Origin: Stutzerimonas stutzeri
GTDB lineage: Bacteria; Pseudomonadota; Gammaproteobacteria; Pseudomonadales; Pseudomonadaceae
Direction: 5' to 3'
Assembly (NCBI RefSeq): GCF_019090095.1
Contig: NZ_JAGQFP010000002.1
Span: 186,001-250,000 of the forward strand
DNA length: 64,000 nt
Numbering within the stretch: the first letter of the stretch is position 1; every line of letters begins with the position of its first letter. Below are positions 48,413-57,382 of this stretch, in pieces. The translations under genes were made by a program, and so were the position numbers. Below the pieces are notes generated by a model. It saw nothing but the letters and a program-made list of their open reading frames with translations, searched no databases and was not told where the DNA came from.

Positions 48413-49792
48413 TCACAGCACCTCGGCCGCCACCGCGTCCACCGCGCTTCTGGCGATCTCGATCACCTGGTCCGCTTCCGCCTGGGTCAAAACCAGTGGC
48501 GGGGCGAAGCCGAGGATGTCGCCGTGCGGCATGGCGCGGGCAATCATGCCGCGCTCCAGGCACGCGGCCGAGACACGCGGGCCAACCTTCAGCGCCGCAT
48601 CGAAGGGCGTACGCGCCTTGCGGTCGGCCATGAACTCGAGCGCGGCGAGCATGCCGATCCCACGCACCTCGCCGACCAGCGGGTGGTGTTCGAAGGCCTG
48701 GCGCAGCTGCGCGTTGAGATAGGCGCCCACTTCGGCAGCATTGCCGGAGATGTTCTCCCGCTCCAGGATGTCCAGATTGGCCAACGCCGCCGCGGCACAG
48801 ATCGGGTGCCCCGAATAGGTCCAGCCGTGGCCCATGGCACCGTCGCGTGCCGAGGCTTCGTCAATCACATTCCAGACCTTTTCCCCCACGATCACCGCAG
48901 ATAGCGGCGCATAGGCACTGGTGAGCCCTTTCGCGGTGGTGATGAGGTCCGGACGCATGCCGAACAGCTGGCTGCCCATCGGCGTGCCCAGACGACCGAA
49001 GGCGCAAACCACCTCGTCGGCGATCAGAAGGATGTCGTATTTCGCCAGCACCGCCTGGATCGCCTCCCAGTAGCCCTTGGGCGGAACGATGATGCCGCCG
49101 GTGCCCATCACCGGTTCGCCGATGAACGCGGCCACGGTGTCCGGCCCTTCGCGCTGGATCAGCTGCTCCACGTCGTCAGCGCAATGGCGCACGAATGCGG
49201 CCTCGTCCATGCCGGCCGGCGCCTTGTAGAAGTGCGGGCAGGCGGCGTGCTTGATGTCCGGCTGCGGCAGGTCGAAATGCTGGTGGAAGCTGGCCAGGCC
49301 GGTCAGGCTGCCGGTCATGATGCCCGAGCCGTGATAGCCGCGCTGGCGGGAGATGATCTTTTTCTTCTGCGGGCGGCCGAGCACGTTGTTGTAGTAGCGC
49401 ACCAGCTTGATCTGGGTCTCGTTGGCATCCGAGCCGGAAAGCCCGTAATAGACCTTCTTCATGCCCTCCGGCGCCCAGTCGATGATGCGCCGCGACAGTT
49501 CGATGATGGCCTCGGTCGAGTGGCCGACATAGGTGTGGTAGTAGGCCAGCTCCTTGGCCTGCTGATAGATGGCCTCGGCCACCTCCGTGCGACCATAGCC
49601 GATGTTCACGCAGTACAGCCCGGCGAAGGCATCGATCAGCTCGCGGCCTTCGTGATCACGGATACGGATGCCCGAAGCGCCAGTGACGATGCGCCCCTTG
49701 AGCGCCCCGCTGGCATGGTCGTGGGCATGGGTGGAAGGGTGCATGAAGTGGGCACGGTCCTGGGCGAAGAGGGCATCGTAGTCATGGCTCAT
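48413..49792 (-). CDS. doeD: Class III aminotransferase (probable diaminobutyrate transaminase DoeD)
   Basis: 459 aa PLP enzyme. PLP-Lys288 lies in DLITTAKGLTSAYAPLSAVI, and ADEVVCAFGRLG near 258-270 holds the cofactor Asp. The fold is that of class III ω-aminotransferases. From its place beside doeC, doeA and doeB it should convert L-2,4-diaminobutyrate to aspartate β-semialdehyde in ectoine breakdown; sequence alone would allow other amine substrates. The ATG at 49792 (MSHDYDALFA) is preferred over 49843. Confidence 0.85.
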   Translation of the reverse strand: MSHDYDALFAQDRAHFMHPSTHAHDHASGALKGRIVTGASGIRIRDHEGRELIDAFAGLYCVNIGYGRTEVAEAIYQQAKELAYYHTYVGHSTEAIIELSRRIIDWAPEGMKKVYYGLSGSDANETQIKLVRYYNNVLGRPQKKKIISRQRGYHGSGIMTGSLTGLASFHQHFDLPQPDIKHAACPHFYKAPAGMDEAAFVRHCADDVEQLIQREGPDTVAAFIGEPVMGTGGIIVPPKGYWEAIQAVLAKYDILLIADEVVCAFGRLGTPMGSQLFGMRPDLITTAKGLTSAYAPLSAVIVGEKVWNVIDEASARDGAMGHGWTYSGHPICAAAALANLDILERENISGNAAEVGAYLNAQLRQAFEHHPLVGEVRGIGMLAALEFMADRKARTPFDAALKVGPRVSAACLERGMIARAMPHGDILGFAPPLVLTQAEADQVIEIARSAVDAVAAEVL

Positions 49793-49849
49793 GGGCGTCT
49801 CCTTTTGCGGTGTTGGATGGGGCTCGGATTCCGCTTCCCTCATCCTGAC

Positions 49850-49865
49850 CCGCCCTTAAGGGCGG
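49850..49865. repeat. 16-bp perfect palindrome
   Basis: CCGCCCTTAAGGGCGG lies between doeC and doeD, in the doeD leader. No T-run follows. It could be an RNA hairpin or a protein site. Confidence 0.55.
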
Positions 49866-49941
49866 TAATGGCTCGGTTTGCCTGACGGGCTGTTTTCGGT
49901 CCGCCAGTTGGTTGTTGGCTCTTCGGCTAGTGGCCAAGTTC

Positions 49942-50018
49942 TGTGGGAGGCGGCCCCGCGGCGAATGGCGCCAACTCGGTGCCAGAAAAGCTTCGCCCCG
50001 GGGTCGGGCCTCCCACGA
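49942..50018. repeat. REP-like inverted pair (BIME-like)
   Basis: TGTGGGAGGCGGCCCCGCGG at 49942-49961 and CCCCGGGGTCGGGCCTCCCA up to about 50016 face each other in opposite orientations, as in a paired REP/BIME unit. It lies between doeC and doeD. Similar 5' GTGGGAG ends occur in the repeats at 964-1240. Confidence 0.65.
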
Positions 50019-50038
50019 AAGCCCGACCAACCAGGCCA

Positions 50039-51502
50039 TCAGTAACGCTGGCCCTGGTGATGGATGCAGACGTACTTGGTCTCGACAAAGGGCTCGAAGC
50101 CCTCGCGGCCACCCTCGCGGCCGAGGCCGGAAGCCTTCATGCCGCCGAAGGGAATCGGGTGGCCGGTGAATTTGGTGCCGTTGACCGCCACCATCGCGTG
50201 GTCGAGCCGCCGGATGAGCGGGTGGATCACGTCCAGCCGATTCGAGCAGATGTAGGCGGCCAGCCCGTATTCGGTGTCGTTGGCCATGGCGACCGCCTCG
50301 TCGAGGCTGTCGAACGGCAACACGCCGGCGATCGGGGCGAAGTTTTCTTCGCGGTAGATGCGCATGTCGGGGGCGACGTCGGCCAACAGCGTCGGCTGCC
50401 AGAACCAGCCACCGAGGGCGTGGGGCTCGCCACCGGCCAGCAACCGAGCGCCCTTGTCCAGCGCGTCGGCAACCCGCGCGGCGGTGGCGTCGAATGCCGC
50501 CTGATGCATCAGCGGGCCGATCTGGCTGCGTTCATCCAGCCCAGGGCCGACCCGCAACGCACGAATGGCTTGGGCGAAGCGCGTCAGGAACGCCTCGTAG
50601 ACCGGCCGCTGGACGAGGATGCGGTTGGCCGCGCAGCAGTCCTGTCCAGAGGTCTGGAACTTGGCGTCCATGGCCACCTGCACGGCGTGATCGAGATCGG
50701 CGTCGGCACAGACGATCAGCGGCGCATTGCCGCCCAGCTCCAGCGCCACCTTCTTCACTCCGGGCGCGGCGGCCTCGAGGATCAAACGGCCGACCCGGGT
50801 CGAGCCGGTGAAGCTCACCGAGCGCACGCGTGGGTCCCGCACCAGGGTTTCCATGACCATTTGCGGCTCGCCGAGCACCACGTTGAACACGCCGGCCGGC
50901 AGGCCCGCTTCCTCGGCGAGCTGGGCCAGGGAAAAGGCCGAGTAGGGCGTCTCGTGCGCCGGCTTGACCACCACGGTGCAGCCGGCCGCGAGTGCCGCGG
51001 CGGCCTTGCGAGTGATCATCGCGCTGGGGAAATTCCAGGGGGTGAGCAGGGCGCAGACACCGACCGGCTCGGTCAGCGTGCTCAAATCGGCATTGGCGAT
51101 ATGGCTCGGGATGGTCCGCCCATACAGCCGCCGGGCTTCCTCGGCGAACCAGGGAATGAAACTGGCGGCGTAGCGAATCTCGCCTCGCGCCTCGGCCAGC
51201 GGCTTACCCTGTTCCTCGCAGAGGATCGCCGCCAGGTCCTCCTGATGCTGCAGGATCAGCGCGGCCCAGCGCTGCAGCAGATCCGCGCGCTCGTCCAGGC
51301 TTTGCCGACGCCAGGATGCAAAGGCCCGTTCGGCGGCATCCACCGCGGCGACGATCTGCTCGCGTTCGAGCATCGGTACATGGGCGATCTCGGTCAGATT
51401 GGCCGGGTTTTGCACGGCAATGCTGGCGCCGCTACGGCTGTGGATCCACTGACCATCGACGTAGCAAAGCGATTTGAACAACAGCGGGTGTTTGAGCGAC
51501 AT
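50039..51502 (-). CDS. doeC: Aldehyde dehydrogenase (probable DoeC)
   Basis: 487 aa NAD(P)-dependent aldehyde dehydrogenase of the succinate-semialdehyde subgroup. Glu255 in LELGG is the base and Cys289 in GQDCCAANR is the nucleophile. FTGSTRVG at 231-238 is the cofactor loop. In an ectoine cluster it should oxidise aspartate β-semialdehyde to L-aspartate. It is separated from asnC-doeB-doeA by a yhhQ gene. Start ATG at 51502. Confidence 0.86.
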   Translation of the reverse strand: MSLKHPLLFKSLCYVDGQWIHSRSGASIAVQNPANLTEIAHVPMLEREQIVAAVDAAERAFASWRRQSLDERADLLQRWAALILQHQEDLAAILCEEQGKPLAEARGEIRYAASFIPWFAEEARRLYGRTIPSHIANADLSTLTEPVGVCALLTPWNFPSAMITRKAAAALAAGCTVVVKPAHETPYSAFSLAQLAEEAGLPAGVFNVVLGEPQMVMETLVRDPRVRSVSFTGSTRVGRLILEAAAPGVKKVALELGGNAPLIVCADADLDHAVQVAMDAKFQTSGQDCCAANRILVQRPVYEAFLTRFAQAIRALRVGPGLDERSQIGPLMHQAAFDATAARVADALDKGARLLAGGEPHALGGWFWQPTLLADVAPDMRIYREENFAPIAGVLPFDSLDEAVAMANDTEYGLAAYICSNRLDVIHPLIRRLDHAMVAVNGTKFTGHPIPFGGMKASGLGREGGREGFEPFVETKYVCIHHQGQRY

Positions 51503-51638
51503 GGCACTGTCTCCGAACCGAGTGGCATGGGAGACAGGCTAGGGCAGGGCGGCTTGGTGGTTTTTCCGTAGCGGCCCGATTGGCGGGTGGATTTTTCTGT
51601 TTGGCCGGGCGCAAACGAGAAAAGCGCGGGAGGTCTGC

Positions 51639-51666
51639 GGTGGAAAAGGCTTCGCCGTTTTCCACC
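51639..51666. repeat. Inverted repeat between yhhQ and doeC
   Basis: GGTGGAAAA (51639-51647) and TTTTCCACC (51658-51666) form a perfect 9-bp stem extended by GGC/GCC. There is no T-run. It may act as a processing or attenuation hairpin or be a short dispersed repeat. Confidence 0.6.
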
Positions 51667-51692
51667 CTACGCAGCGTTATTGGCGCTGTCGC

Positions 51693-52346
51693 TTACGCGG
51701 TCGCGGTCTGCTGCCCCGGCAGCAGGCGCACGATGGCGTTGAGCAGCACGCCATAGAGCGGCACGAACAGCGCCAGGCTGATCGCCAGCTTGATCACGTA
51801 ATCGACGCTGGCGATCTCCACCCAGTTCGCCGCCATGAACGGATCGTCGCTGTGCCAGAAGGCGATGGAGAAGAACAGGAAGGTATCGAGCAGGTTGCCG
51901 AACACGGTGGAGGCGCTGGGTGCGATCCACCACTGGCGCAGCCGCCGCAGCCGGTCGAACACCTGGATGTCGAGGACCTGGCCGAAGACGTAGGCGAGGA
52001 AGCTGGCAATGGCGATGCGGAACACGAACAGGTTGAACTCACCCAGCGCAGCGAAGCCGCTGAAGGCGCCCTGGTGGAACAGCACCGAGACCACGTAGGA
52101 CGCCATCAGCGCCGGGACCATGACACGGGCGATCACCCGCCGTGCCGGCCCCTTGCCGAGCAGGCGCACGGTCAGGTCGGTGGCCAGGAAGATGAACGGG
52201 AAGCTGAACGCACCCCAGGTGGTATGCCAACCGAACAGGGTGATCGGCAACTGCACCAGGTAGTTGCTGGCGATGATGATCAGGATGTGAAACGCGATCA
52301 GGCCGGCCAAGGTGACCCGGCGGACCGACGAAGGGATCTGCAGCAT
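51693..52346 (-). CDS. yhhQ: Queuosine precursor transporter YhhQ (VUT family)
   Basis: 217 aa, six hydrophobic segments, VUT_1 family. Visible are the N-terminal LIAFHILIIIASNYLVQLP, the F-P-F-I-F-L-A-T-D-L-T motif near residues 55-65, and YVFGQVLDIQVFDRL near 124-138. This is the YhhQ/COG1738 signature. The E. coli protein imports preQ0/preQ1 for queuosine. A 34-nt preQ1-I-like aptamer lies immediately upstream at 52353-52386, giving strong independent support. Though placed between asnC and doeC, it has no role in ectoine metabolism. The ATG at 52346 is preferred over 52430, which would start inside the riboswitch leader. Confidence 0.9.
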   Translation of the reverse strand: MLQIPSSVRRVTLAGLIAFHILIIIASNYLVQLPITLFGWHTTWGAFSFPFIFLATDLTVRLLGKGPARRVIARVMVPALMASYVVSVLFHQGAFSGFAALGEFNLFVFRIAIASFLAYVFGQVLDIQVFDRLRRLRQWWIAPSASTVFGNLLDTFLFFSIAFWHSDDPFMAANWVEIASVDYVIKLAISLALFVPLYGVLLNAIVRLLPGQQTATA

Positions 52347-52352
52347 GACATG

Positions 52353-52386
52353 TCCTTTTTGAACGTGATGGGGTGAGGGAACCCAT
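52353..52386 (-). promoter_or_regulatory. preQ1-I riboswitch candidate upstream of yhhQ
   Basis: On minus: P1 stem ATGGG (52386-52382) pairs with CCCAT, enclosing TTCCCTCAC with the GGTTC and CACCC conserved bases. It is followed by a tail CACGTTCAAAAAGGA, which is A-rich as in the class and whose AGGA can pair with the TCC of the loop to make the P2 pseudoknot. The AGGA is also the Shine-Dalgarno sequence, 7 bases before ATG. Total length 34 nt, the size of the known class. Ligand binding would close the ribosome site. Confidence 0.8.
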
Positions 52387-52456
52387 GTGCCGGGCCAACA
52401 GGGCCGAGGCGGCGCGCATTCTAGTGGCATTCCGGGCGCGGAGATAGTCGCGCCGG

Positions 52457-52963
52457 TCAGAAGGTCTCGGTCGGCGGCGCCTGCGTTCCATCGTCGAGTG
52501 CTGCGGGAGCGCCGCCCTCGTCGCGCTTGACGCTCTTGGTGACGATGTAGGTGTAGTAGCGTTCGATGCCCAGGTCTTCCAGCAGCAGCATGTCGATGAA
52601 GCGCTGGTAATGGTCGATATCGCGCGCGCGGATCATTGCGATGTAGTCGATACCGCCGCCGGTGGCGTAGCAGAAAGCGACCTCCGGCGCCTCGGCCAGG
52701 CGCCGTTCGAAGCGCCGCATGTCCTGCGCGGTATGCCGCGCCAGGCTGATTTCCACCAGCACCTGCTGGGTACGGAACAGCGCGCCCCAGTCGATCAGCG
52801 CCCGATAGCCGCGCACCAGCCCGGCGGCCTCGAGCTTGCGCACGCGCTCCCAGGCCGGGGTCACCGACAGGTTGATGGCCTCCGCCAGCGCCGACTTGGT
52901 GATCCGACCGTCCTCGGACAGGATGCGCAGGATCTTCAGGTCATAGCGATCGAGCTTGTGCAT
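52457..52963 (-). CDS. Lrp/AsnC family regulator of ectoine genes
   Basis: 168 aa. N-terminal AsnC HTH (LDRYDLKILRILSEDGRITKSALAEAINLSVTPAWERVRKLEAAGLV, residues 4-50), then the ligand-binding RAM domain. It is the AsnC-like protein that accompanies ectoine catabolic genes (asnC in Ruegeria, doeX in Halomonas), a secondary regulator whose effector is probably an amino acid such as diaminobutyrate. Start at 52963; an upstream frame to 53032 lacks support. Confidence 0.85.
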   Translation of the reverse strand: MHKLDRYDLKILRILSEDGRITKSALAEAINLSVTPAWERVRKLEAAGLVRGYRALIDWGALFRTQQVLVEISLARHTAQDMRRFERRLAEAPEVAFCYATGGGIDYIAMIRARDIDHYQRFIDMLLLEDLGIERYYTYIVTKSVKRDEGGAPAALDDGTQAPPTETF

Positions 52964-53062
52964 GGTTCCTCCCAGCAAAAGCGCGCCCGGGGCAGGCCGC
53001 ACATCGTTTGCGCCCTTCGGCAACACAAGCACCGCCGAACGCCGCCCAGCCGACGACCAGAC

Positions 53063-54067
53063 TCACTGCAGCACCTGCGCGATCACCGCCAGTGTGTCGC
53101 CACTCTGCACCCGCCCCGGGAAATGCCGGGCGCTGATCAGGCCGCTGCGCCGTGCACGGTACTCCACCGGCGCGGCACCGGTACGCCTTGCATCATGCAC
53201 CCGCGCCACCAGCTCGCCGGCCCGCACGGTCTCGCCCAGGTCCCTGCACAGCTCGAGTAGCCCATCGCTCTCACTGCACAGGTAACAATCACCGTCCGGC
53301 ATGTCCAGCATCACCGAATCGGCCGGTTCGATTTCGCCGTCGAGCAGCTCGAAGTGGATCAACAGGTTGCGCACGCCACGCTCGGCGATGGCCAGGCTCC
53401 GGGCACTGATGGAGCCGCCGCCGCGGAGCTCGGTGGTGACGAACACCTTGCCCTGCGCCTCGGCCGCGGTGTCGTACATGCCATGCGCATCCTGCTCCAG
53501 CATGCGCATGCAGTAGGGCGCCGCAAAGGCGCGCATGCCCGCCTCGCAGCGCGCCTGCTGGGCCGCATCCGGCAGCAGGTGGCAGGCGGCGAAGGGCAGG
53601 AAGTCGAGCGTCTTGCCGCCCGAATGGATGTCCAGCACCAGGTCGGCCAGCGGCAGCAGGCTGCGCTGGAAGTAATCGGCGATCTTCTCGGTCACGCTGC
53701 CGTCGGGCCGCCCAGGGAAGCTGCGGTTCAGGTTGCCGCGATCGATCGGCGAGGTGCGGGTGCCGGCCCACACCGCCGGGGCGTTCATGAACGGGATGAT
53801 GATCACCCGCCCCTGCACGCGTGCCGGGTCGAGGCTCGCCGCCAGCTTGCTCAGCGCCAGCGGGCCTTCGTACTCGTCGCCGTGATTGCCACCGGTGAAC
53901 AACGCGGTGGGCCCCGCGCCGTTCTTCACTACACAGAGCGGGATCATCACCGCGCCCCAGGCCGAGTCGTCGCGCGAGTAGGGCAGGCGCAGATAGCCGT
54001 GCTGCACGCCGTCACGCTCGAAGTCGACGGTGGGGCTGATGGGGTTGCGCAACGGTGTTTCGCTCAT
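53063..54067 (-). CDS. doeB: N-acetyl-L-2,4-diaminobutyrate deacetylase DoeB/EutE
   Basis: 334 aa, AstE/AspA (succinylglutamate desuccinylase) fold. Zinc site GGNHGDEYEG near residues 57-66 (His and Glu) and DIHSGGKTLDFLPF near 148-161 (His). A conserved ELRGGGSISARSLAIAE follows, then a C-terminal β-domain. Deacetylates α-ADABA to diaminobutyrate. The start is the ATG at 54067, two bases after the doeA stop, so translation is probably coupled. A reading to 54175 runs into doeA and is rejected. Confidence 0.9.
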   Translation of the reverse strand: MSETPLRNPISPTVDFERDGVQHGYLRLPYSRDDSAWGAVMIPLCVVKNGAGPTALFTGGNHGDEYEGPLALSKLAASLDPARVQGRVIIIPFMNAPAVWAGTRTSPIDRGNLNRSFPGRPDGSVTEKIADYFQRSLLPLADLVLDIHSGGKTLDFLPFAACHLLPDAAQQARCEAGMRAFAAPYCMRMLEQDAHGMYDTAAEAQGKVFVTTELRGGGSISARSLAIAERGVRNLLIHFELLDGEIEPADSVMLDMPDGDCYLCSESDGLLELCRDLGETVRAGELVARVHDARRTGAAPVEYRARRSGLISARHFPGRVQSGDTLAVIAQVLQ

Positions 54068-54069
54068 GG

Positions 54070-55260
54070 CTAGTCCTTGACGTAAAGCTTGCGTGGCAAG
54101 TCGCAGAAGGTTTCCATCCCGGTCTCGGTGATCAGGATGCTCTCGGTGATTTCCAGTCCCCAGTCGTCCATCCATAGCCCGGGGATGAAATGGAAGGTCA
54201 TCCCCGGCTCGAGCACGCTTTCGTCGCTCGGGCGCAGGCTCATGGTCCGCTCGCCCCAGTCCGGCGGGTAACTGATACCGATCGGGTAGCCGCAGCGGCT
54301 GTCCTTCTGGATGTCGAACTTGTCGAGCACCTTGAGGAAGGCGCGGGCGATGTCGCCGGTGGTATTGCCCGGACGCGCCACCGCGAGGCCCGCGGAGATG
54401 CCCTCGACCACCGCCTGCTCGGCCTCGAGAATGTGCGCCGGTGGCTTGCCCAGGTAGATGGTGCGCGACAGCGGGCAGTGGTAGCGCTTGTAGCAGCCGG
54501 CAATCTCGAAGAAGGTGCCGGCGCCCAGTCGGAACGGGTTGTCGTTCCAGGTCAGATGCGGCGCACTGGCGTCTGCGCCGGTGGGCAGCAACGGCACGAT
54601 TGCCGGGTAGTCACCTCCATGGCCTTCGACCCCGAGGATGCCGGCGCGGTAGATGTCGGCGACCAGCTCGTTCTTGCGCAGCCCCGGTTCGATACGTTCA
54701 TAGATCGTCTCGTGCATACGCTGGACGATGCGCGCGGCGACGCGCATGTACTCGATTTCCTGTGGCGACTTCACCGCTCGCCGCCAGTTGACCAGCGCGG
54801 TGGCATCGAAAAACTGCGTGTGCGGCAGGTGCTGCTGCAGCGAGCGGAAGGCGGCCGCGCTGAAGTAGTAGTTGTCCATTTCGACGCCGATGGCCAGGCG
54901 GTCCCAACCGCGCGCAGCGATCACGTCGCGCGACAGGTAGTCCATCGGATGGCGCACGCTGGACTGCACGTAGTGGTCCGGGTAACCGACGATATCGTCG
55001 TCCGCCATGAACACGGTGCGGCGCGCGCCATTGGCGTCCTGGTCACGGCCGAACCACAGCGGGTCGCCGTCGAGCGCCAGCAACACGCACTGATGCACGT
55101 AGAACGACCAGCCGTCATAGCCGGTCAGCCAGGCCATGTTCGAGGGATCGCTGACGATCAGCAACTCGATACCGTGGGCCGCCATGACTTGGCGAACCTT
55201 GGTGATGCGCAATGCATATTCCTCCCGGCTGAACGGGAGATTGACGACGATTTCGGACAT
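54070..55260 (-). CDS. doeA: Ectoine hydrolase DoeA/EutD
   Basis: 396 aa, M24 creatinase/prolidase-type fold. N-terminal creatinase domain (residues 5-150, LLIVSDPSNMAWLTGYDGWSFY) and C-terminal pita-bread domain (GLRKNELVADIYRAG, GAGTFFEIAGCYKRYHCPLSRTIYLG). The metal ligands of methionine aminopeptidases are mostly replaced, as in DoeA and creatinase. It opens the ectoine ring to N-acetyl-diaminobutyrate. The ATG at 55260 begins MSEIVVNLPFSREEY. The much longer frame to 55974 is a high-GC extension overlapping eutC. Confidence 0.92.
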   Translation of the reverse strand: MSEIVVNLPFSREEYALRITKVRQVMAAHGIELLIVSDPSNMAWLTGYDGWSFYVHQCVLLALDGDPLWFGRDQDANGARRTVFMADDDIVGYPDHYVQSSVRHPMDYLSRDVIAARGWDRLAIGVEMDNYYFSAAAFRSLQQHLPHTQFFDATALVNWRRAVKSPQEIEYMRVAARIVQRMHETIYERIEPGLRKNELVADIYRAGILGVEGHGGDYPAIVPLLPTGADASAPHLTWNDNPFRLGAGTFFEIAGCYKRYHCPLSRTIYLGKPPAHILEAEQAVVEGISAGLAVARPGNTTGDIARAFLKVLDKFDIQKDSRCGYPIGISYPPDWGERTMSLRPSDESVLEPGMTFHFIPGLWMDDWGLEITESILITETGMETFCDLPRKLYVKD

Positions 55261-55361
55261 CTTCTTTGCCCTCGTGGGTGAACCGCGCTTGCTCTGCAGG
55301 GGCGAGCTGGCTCGCGAGCCGCAACGTGCGGCCCGGGCGCGAGTAGGCTCGCGTCTGAAGA

Positions 55362-56348
55362 TCAGGGGTTGAAGATGAAACCCCTGCCCGCTGCGTGCGC
55401 CCGGTCGAAGGCGAAGCTGGCGATGGCAGTGTCCTGCGCGCCGGTGCCGGTCAGGTCGCAGAGGGTTACCTGACCGGCCGAGGTGCGGCCGGGGTGATGC
55501 CCGGCGATCACCTGGCCGAGTTCGGCCAGGGCTGATGAATCTCTGGCCACCATGCCCGCCTCGAGGGCGTGGTGCAGTTCGCCGAGCAGCCGGGTCTGGC
55601 TCAGCCGGTCGGCGACATAGAGATCGCAAGCGGCCAGCGCGGCGGGGGCGATCTCGTTCTTGTGCTCGGCATCCGAGCCCATGGCGGTGATGTGCAGGCC
55701 CGGCTGCAGATGATGCGGCTGGATCAGCGGGGTGCGGCTGGGCGTGGTGGTGATGGCGATGTCGACGCCATCCATGGCCGCATCGACATGGTCCGCGACC
55801 CGCGCCTCGACGCCCTGCAGCTCGCTGACGAGCGCCGCCGCCTTCGCCGGATCGCGGGCCCAGATGCGCACCTCGCGGATATCGCGCACCAGGCGCAGCG
55901 CGGCCAGTTGCAGACGCGCCTGCTCGCCGGCGCCGAGAATGGCGACGCGGTTGGCATCCGCCCGGCTCAGCCATTTCGCTGCTACCGCACCCGCCGCAGC
56001 CGTGCGCACCGCGGTGAGAAAGCCGTTGTCCAGCAGCAGGGCGTCGAGCAGGCCGGTGCGCGCCGAGAACAGCATCATCAGCCCGTTCAGGCTCGGCAAG
56101 CCAAGCGCCGGGTTGTCGAAGAAGCCGGGGCTGACCTTGATGGCGAAGCGCGGCAGGCCCGGCAGATAGGCGGTCTTCACGTCGACCTCGCCGTTATGCT
56201 CGGGAATGTCCAGGCGCAGAATCGGCGGCATCGCCACCGCCTCGGTCGCGAGCAGACGGAACGCATGTTCGACCGCGTCGAGGCTGGCCGGATCGAGGGC
56301 CAGGCAGGCGCGGAGATCGGTTTCGCTGAGCAGCACAGTCTCGGCCAT
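55362..56348 (-). CDS. eutC: Hydroxyectoine utilisation protein EutC (ornithine cyclodeaminase-like)
   Basis: 328 aa. The fold of ornithine cyclodeaminase/μ-crystallin: NAD loop VAILGAGEQARLQLAAL near 137-153, VDVKTAYLPGLPRFAIKV near 55-72, and MGSDAEHKNEI near 221-231. In ectoine clusters this is EutC, which with EutA and EutB is proposed to convert hydroxyectoine to ectoine. The ATG at 56348 has GGAGA upstream, with the ATG at 56360 an alternative. It is 62 bp downstream of eutB. Confidence 0.88.
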   Translation of the reverse strand: MAETVLLSETDLRACLALDPASLDAVEHAFRLLATEAVAMPPILRLDIPEHNGEVDVKTAYLPGLPRFAIKVSPGFFDNPALGLPSLNGLMMLFSARTGLLDALLLDNGFLTAVRTAAAGAVAAKWLSRADANRVAILGAGEQARLQLAALRLVRDIREVRIWARDPAKAAALVSELQGVEARVADHVDAAMDGVDIAITTTPSRTPLIQPHHLQPGLHITAMGSDAEHKNEIAPAALAACDLYVADRLSQTRLLGELHHALEAGMVARDSSALAELGQVIAGHHPGRTSAGQVTLCDLTGTGAQDTAIASFAFDRAHAAGRGFIFNP

Positions 56349-56410
56349 GTTGATCTCCATCGGGGCTACTCCGGACGCACCGGTAGCAAGGTTGTCGGGT
56401 TTGGGTTGGG

Positions 56411-57382
56411 TTATTCGTCAGCGCCGTTGAGCACGCGCAGGTGCTGCCCGGTATCCAGGTTGCGGCCGCTGATCACGATGACCACCGGCCCGCGAGGCTT
56501 GATCGCGCGCTCGAGCAGCGCAGCGATGCCGACGGCAGCGGCGCCTTCGATCACCAGCCGCTCCTCGTGGTAGGCATGGCGAATGCCCGCGGCGATGGCC
56601 GGCTCGTCGAGCAGCAGCACCTGGTCGGCCAGCTCGCGAACCAGGTCGAAGGTGTAGCGATTGGTCAGGCCGATACCGCCGCCAAGTGAGTCAGCCAGGC
56701 TGGGGCACTCCTCCACCTCGACCGGATGACCCGCCTCGAGGCTCGCGTGCATCGCCGCGCCACGGCGCATGCTGATCCCATGCACGCGGATCTCCGGGCG
56801 CTGGCGCTTGAGGCCGAGGGCGACCCCGGCAAACAGGCCACCGCCGGAAAGCGGCACCAGCACCTCGGCGACTTCGGGGCATTGCTCAAGGATTTCCAGC
56901 CCGAGCGTGCCCTGGCCGGCGATGACATGCCGGTGATCGAACGGCGGGATGAAGGCCGCGCCGCGCTCACGGGCGATGCGCTCGGCCTCGACCTGGGCGT
57001 CGTCCTGGCTGTGCCCGACGATGACCACCTCGGCGCCCAGCTCGCGGATCGCCTGCACCTTGTTGGGCGGCACCCGCTGCGACAGGCAGACGATGGCGGT
57101 ACCCCCCTGCTGCGCCGCCGCGTAGGCCAGCGCACGGCCATGATTACCGGTGGAGGCGGTCACCACGCCGAGGCGTTTCTGCGCCGCGGACAACTGTGCA
57201 ATCGCATGGCTCGCGCCACGCAGTTTGAAGCTGCCGGTGGCCTGCTGCGATTCCAGTTTCAACCACACCGGCACGCCAACCAGCCGGCTGAGCGAAGGCG
57301 AACGCTCCAGGGGCGTTTCCCGAACGAGGCCGCGAATGCGCTCGCGGGCGTCGAAGAGCTGGTCGAGAAGAATCGGCTGCAT
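56411..57382 (-). CDS. eutB: Hydroxyectoine utilisation dehydratase EutB
   Basis: 323 aa, PLP fold type II, similar to threonine dehydratase. PLP-Lys53 lies in SFKLRGASHAI; ASTGNHGRALAYAAA near 78-92 is the cofactor phosphate loop with Asn; VPLSGGGLFAGVALG near 172-186 is the glycine-rich loop. In ectoine clusters this is EutB. The ATG at 57382 has GGA 9 bases upstream; ATG 57391 is the alternative start. A motif shared with the enuR-ehuB region lies about 60 bp upstream at 57441-57452. Confidence 0.88.
   Translation of the reverse strand: MQPILLDQLFDARERIRGLVRETPLERSPSLSRLVGVPVWLKLESQQATGSFKLRGASHAIAQLSAAQKRLGVVTASTGNHGRALAYAAAQQGGTAIVCLSQRVPPNKVQAIRELGAEVVIVGHSQDDAQVEAERIARERGAAFIPPFDHRHVIAGQGTLGLEILEQCPEVAEVLVPLSGGGLFAGVALGLKRQRPEIRVHGISMRRGAAMHASLEAGHPVEVEECPSLADSLGGGIGLTNRYTFDLVRELADQVLLLDEPAIAAGIRHAYHEERLVIEGAAAVGIAALLERAIKPRGPVVIVISGRNLDTGQHLRVLNGADE

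Noticed and set aside
49943..51571. 542-aa plus-strand open frame
   Set aside because: Antisense shadow of the aldehyde dehydrogenase gene; begins inside a REP pair.
54070..55974. 634-aa minus frame covering doeA and part of eutC
   Set aside because: The first 240 residues are Arg/Gly/Ala-rich high-GC filler antiparallel in sense to eutC; DoeA family members begin MSEIVVNL-like at 55260.
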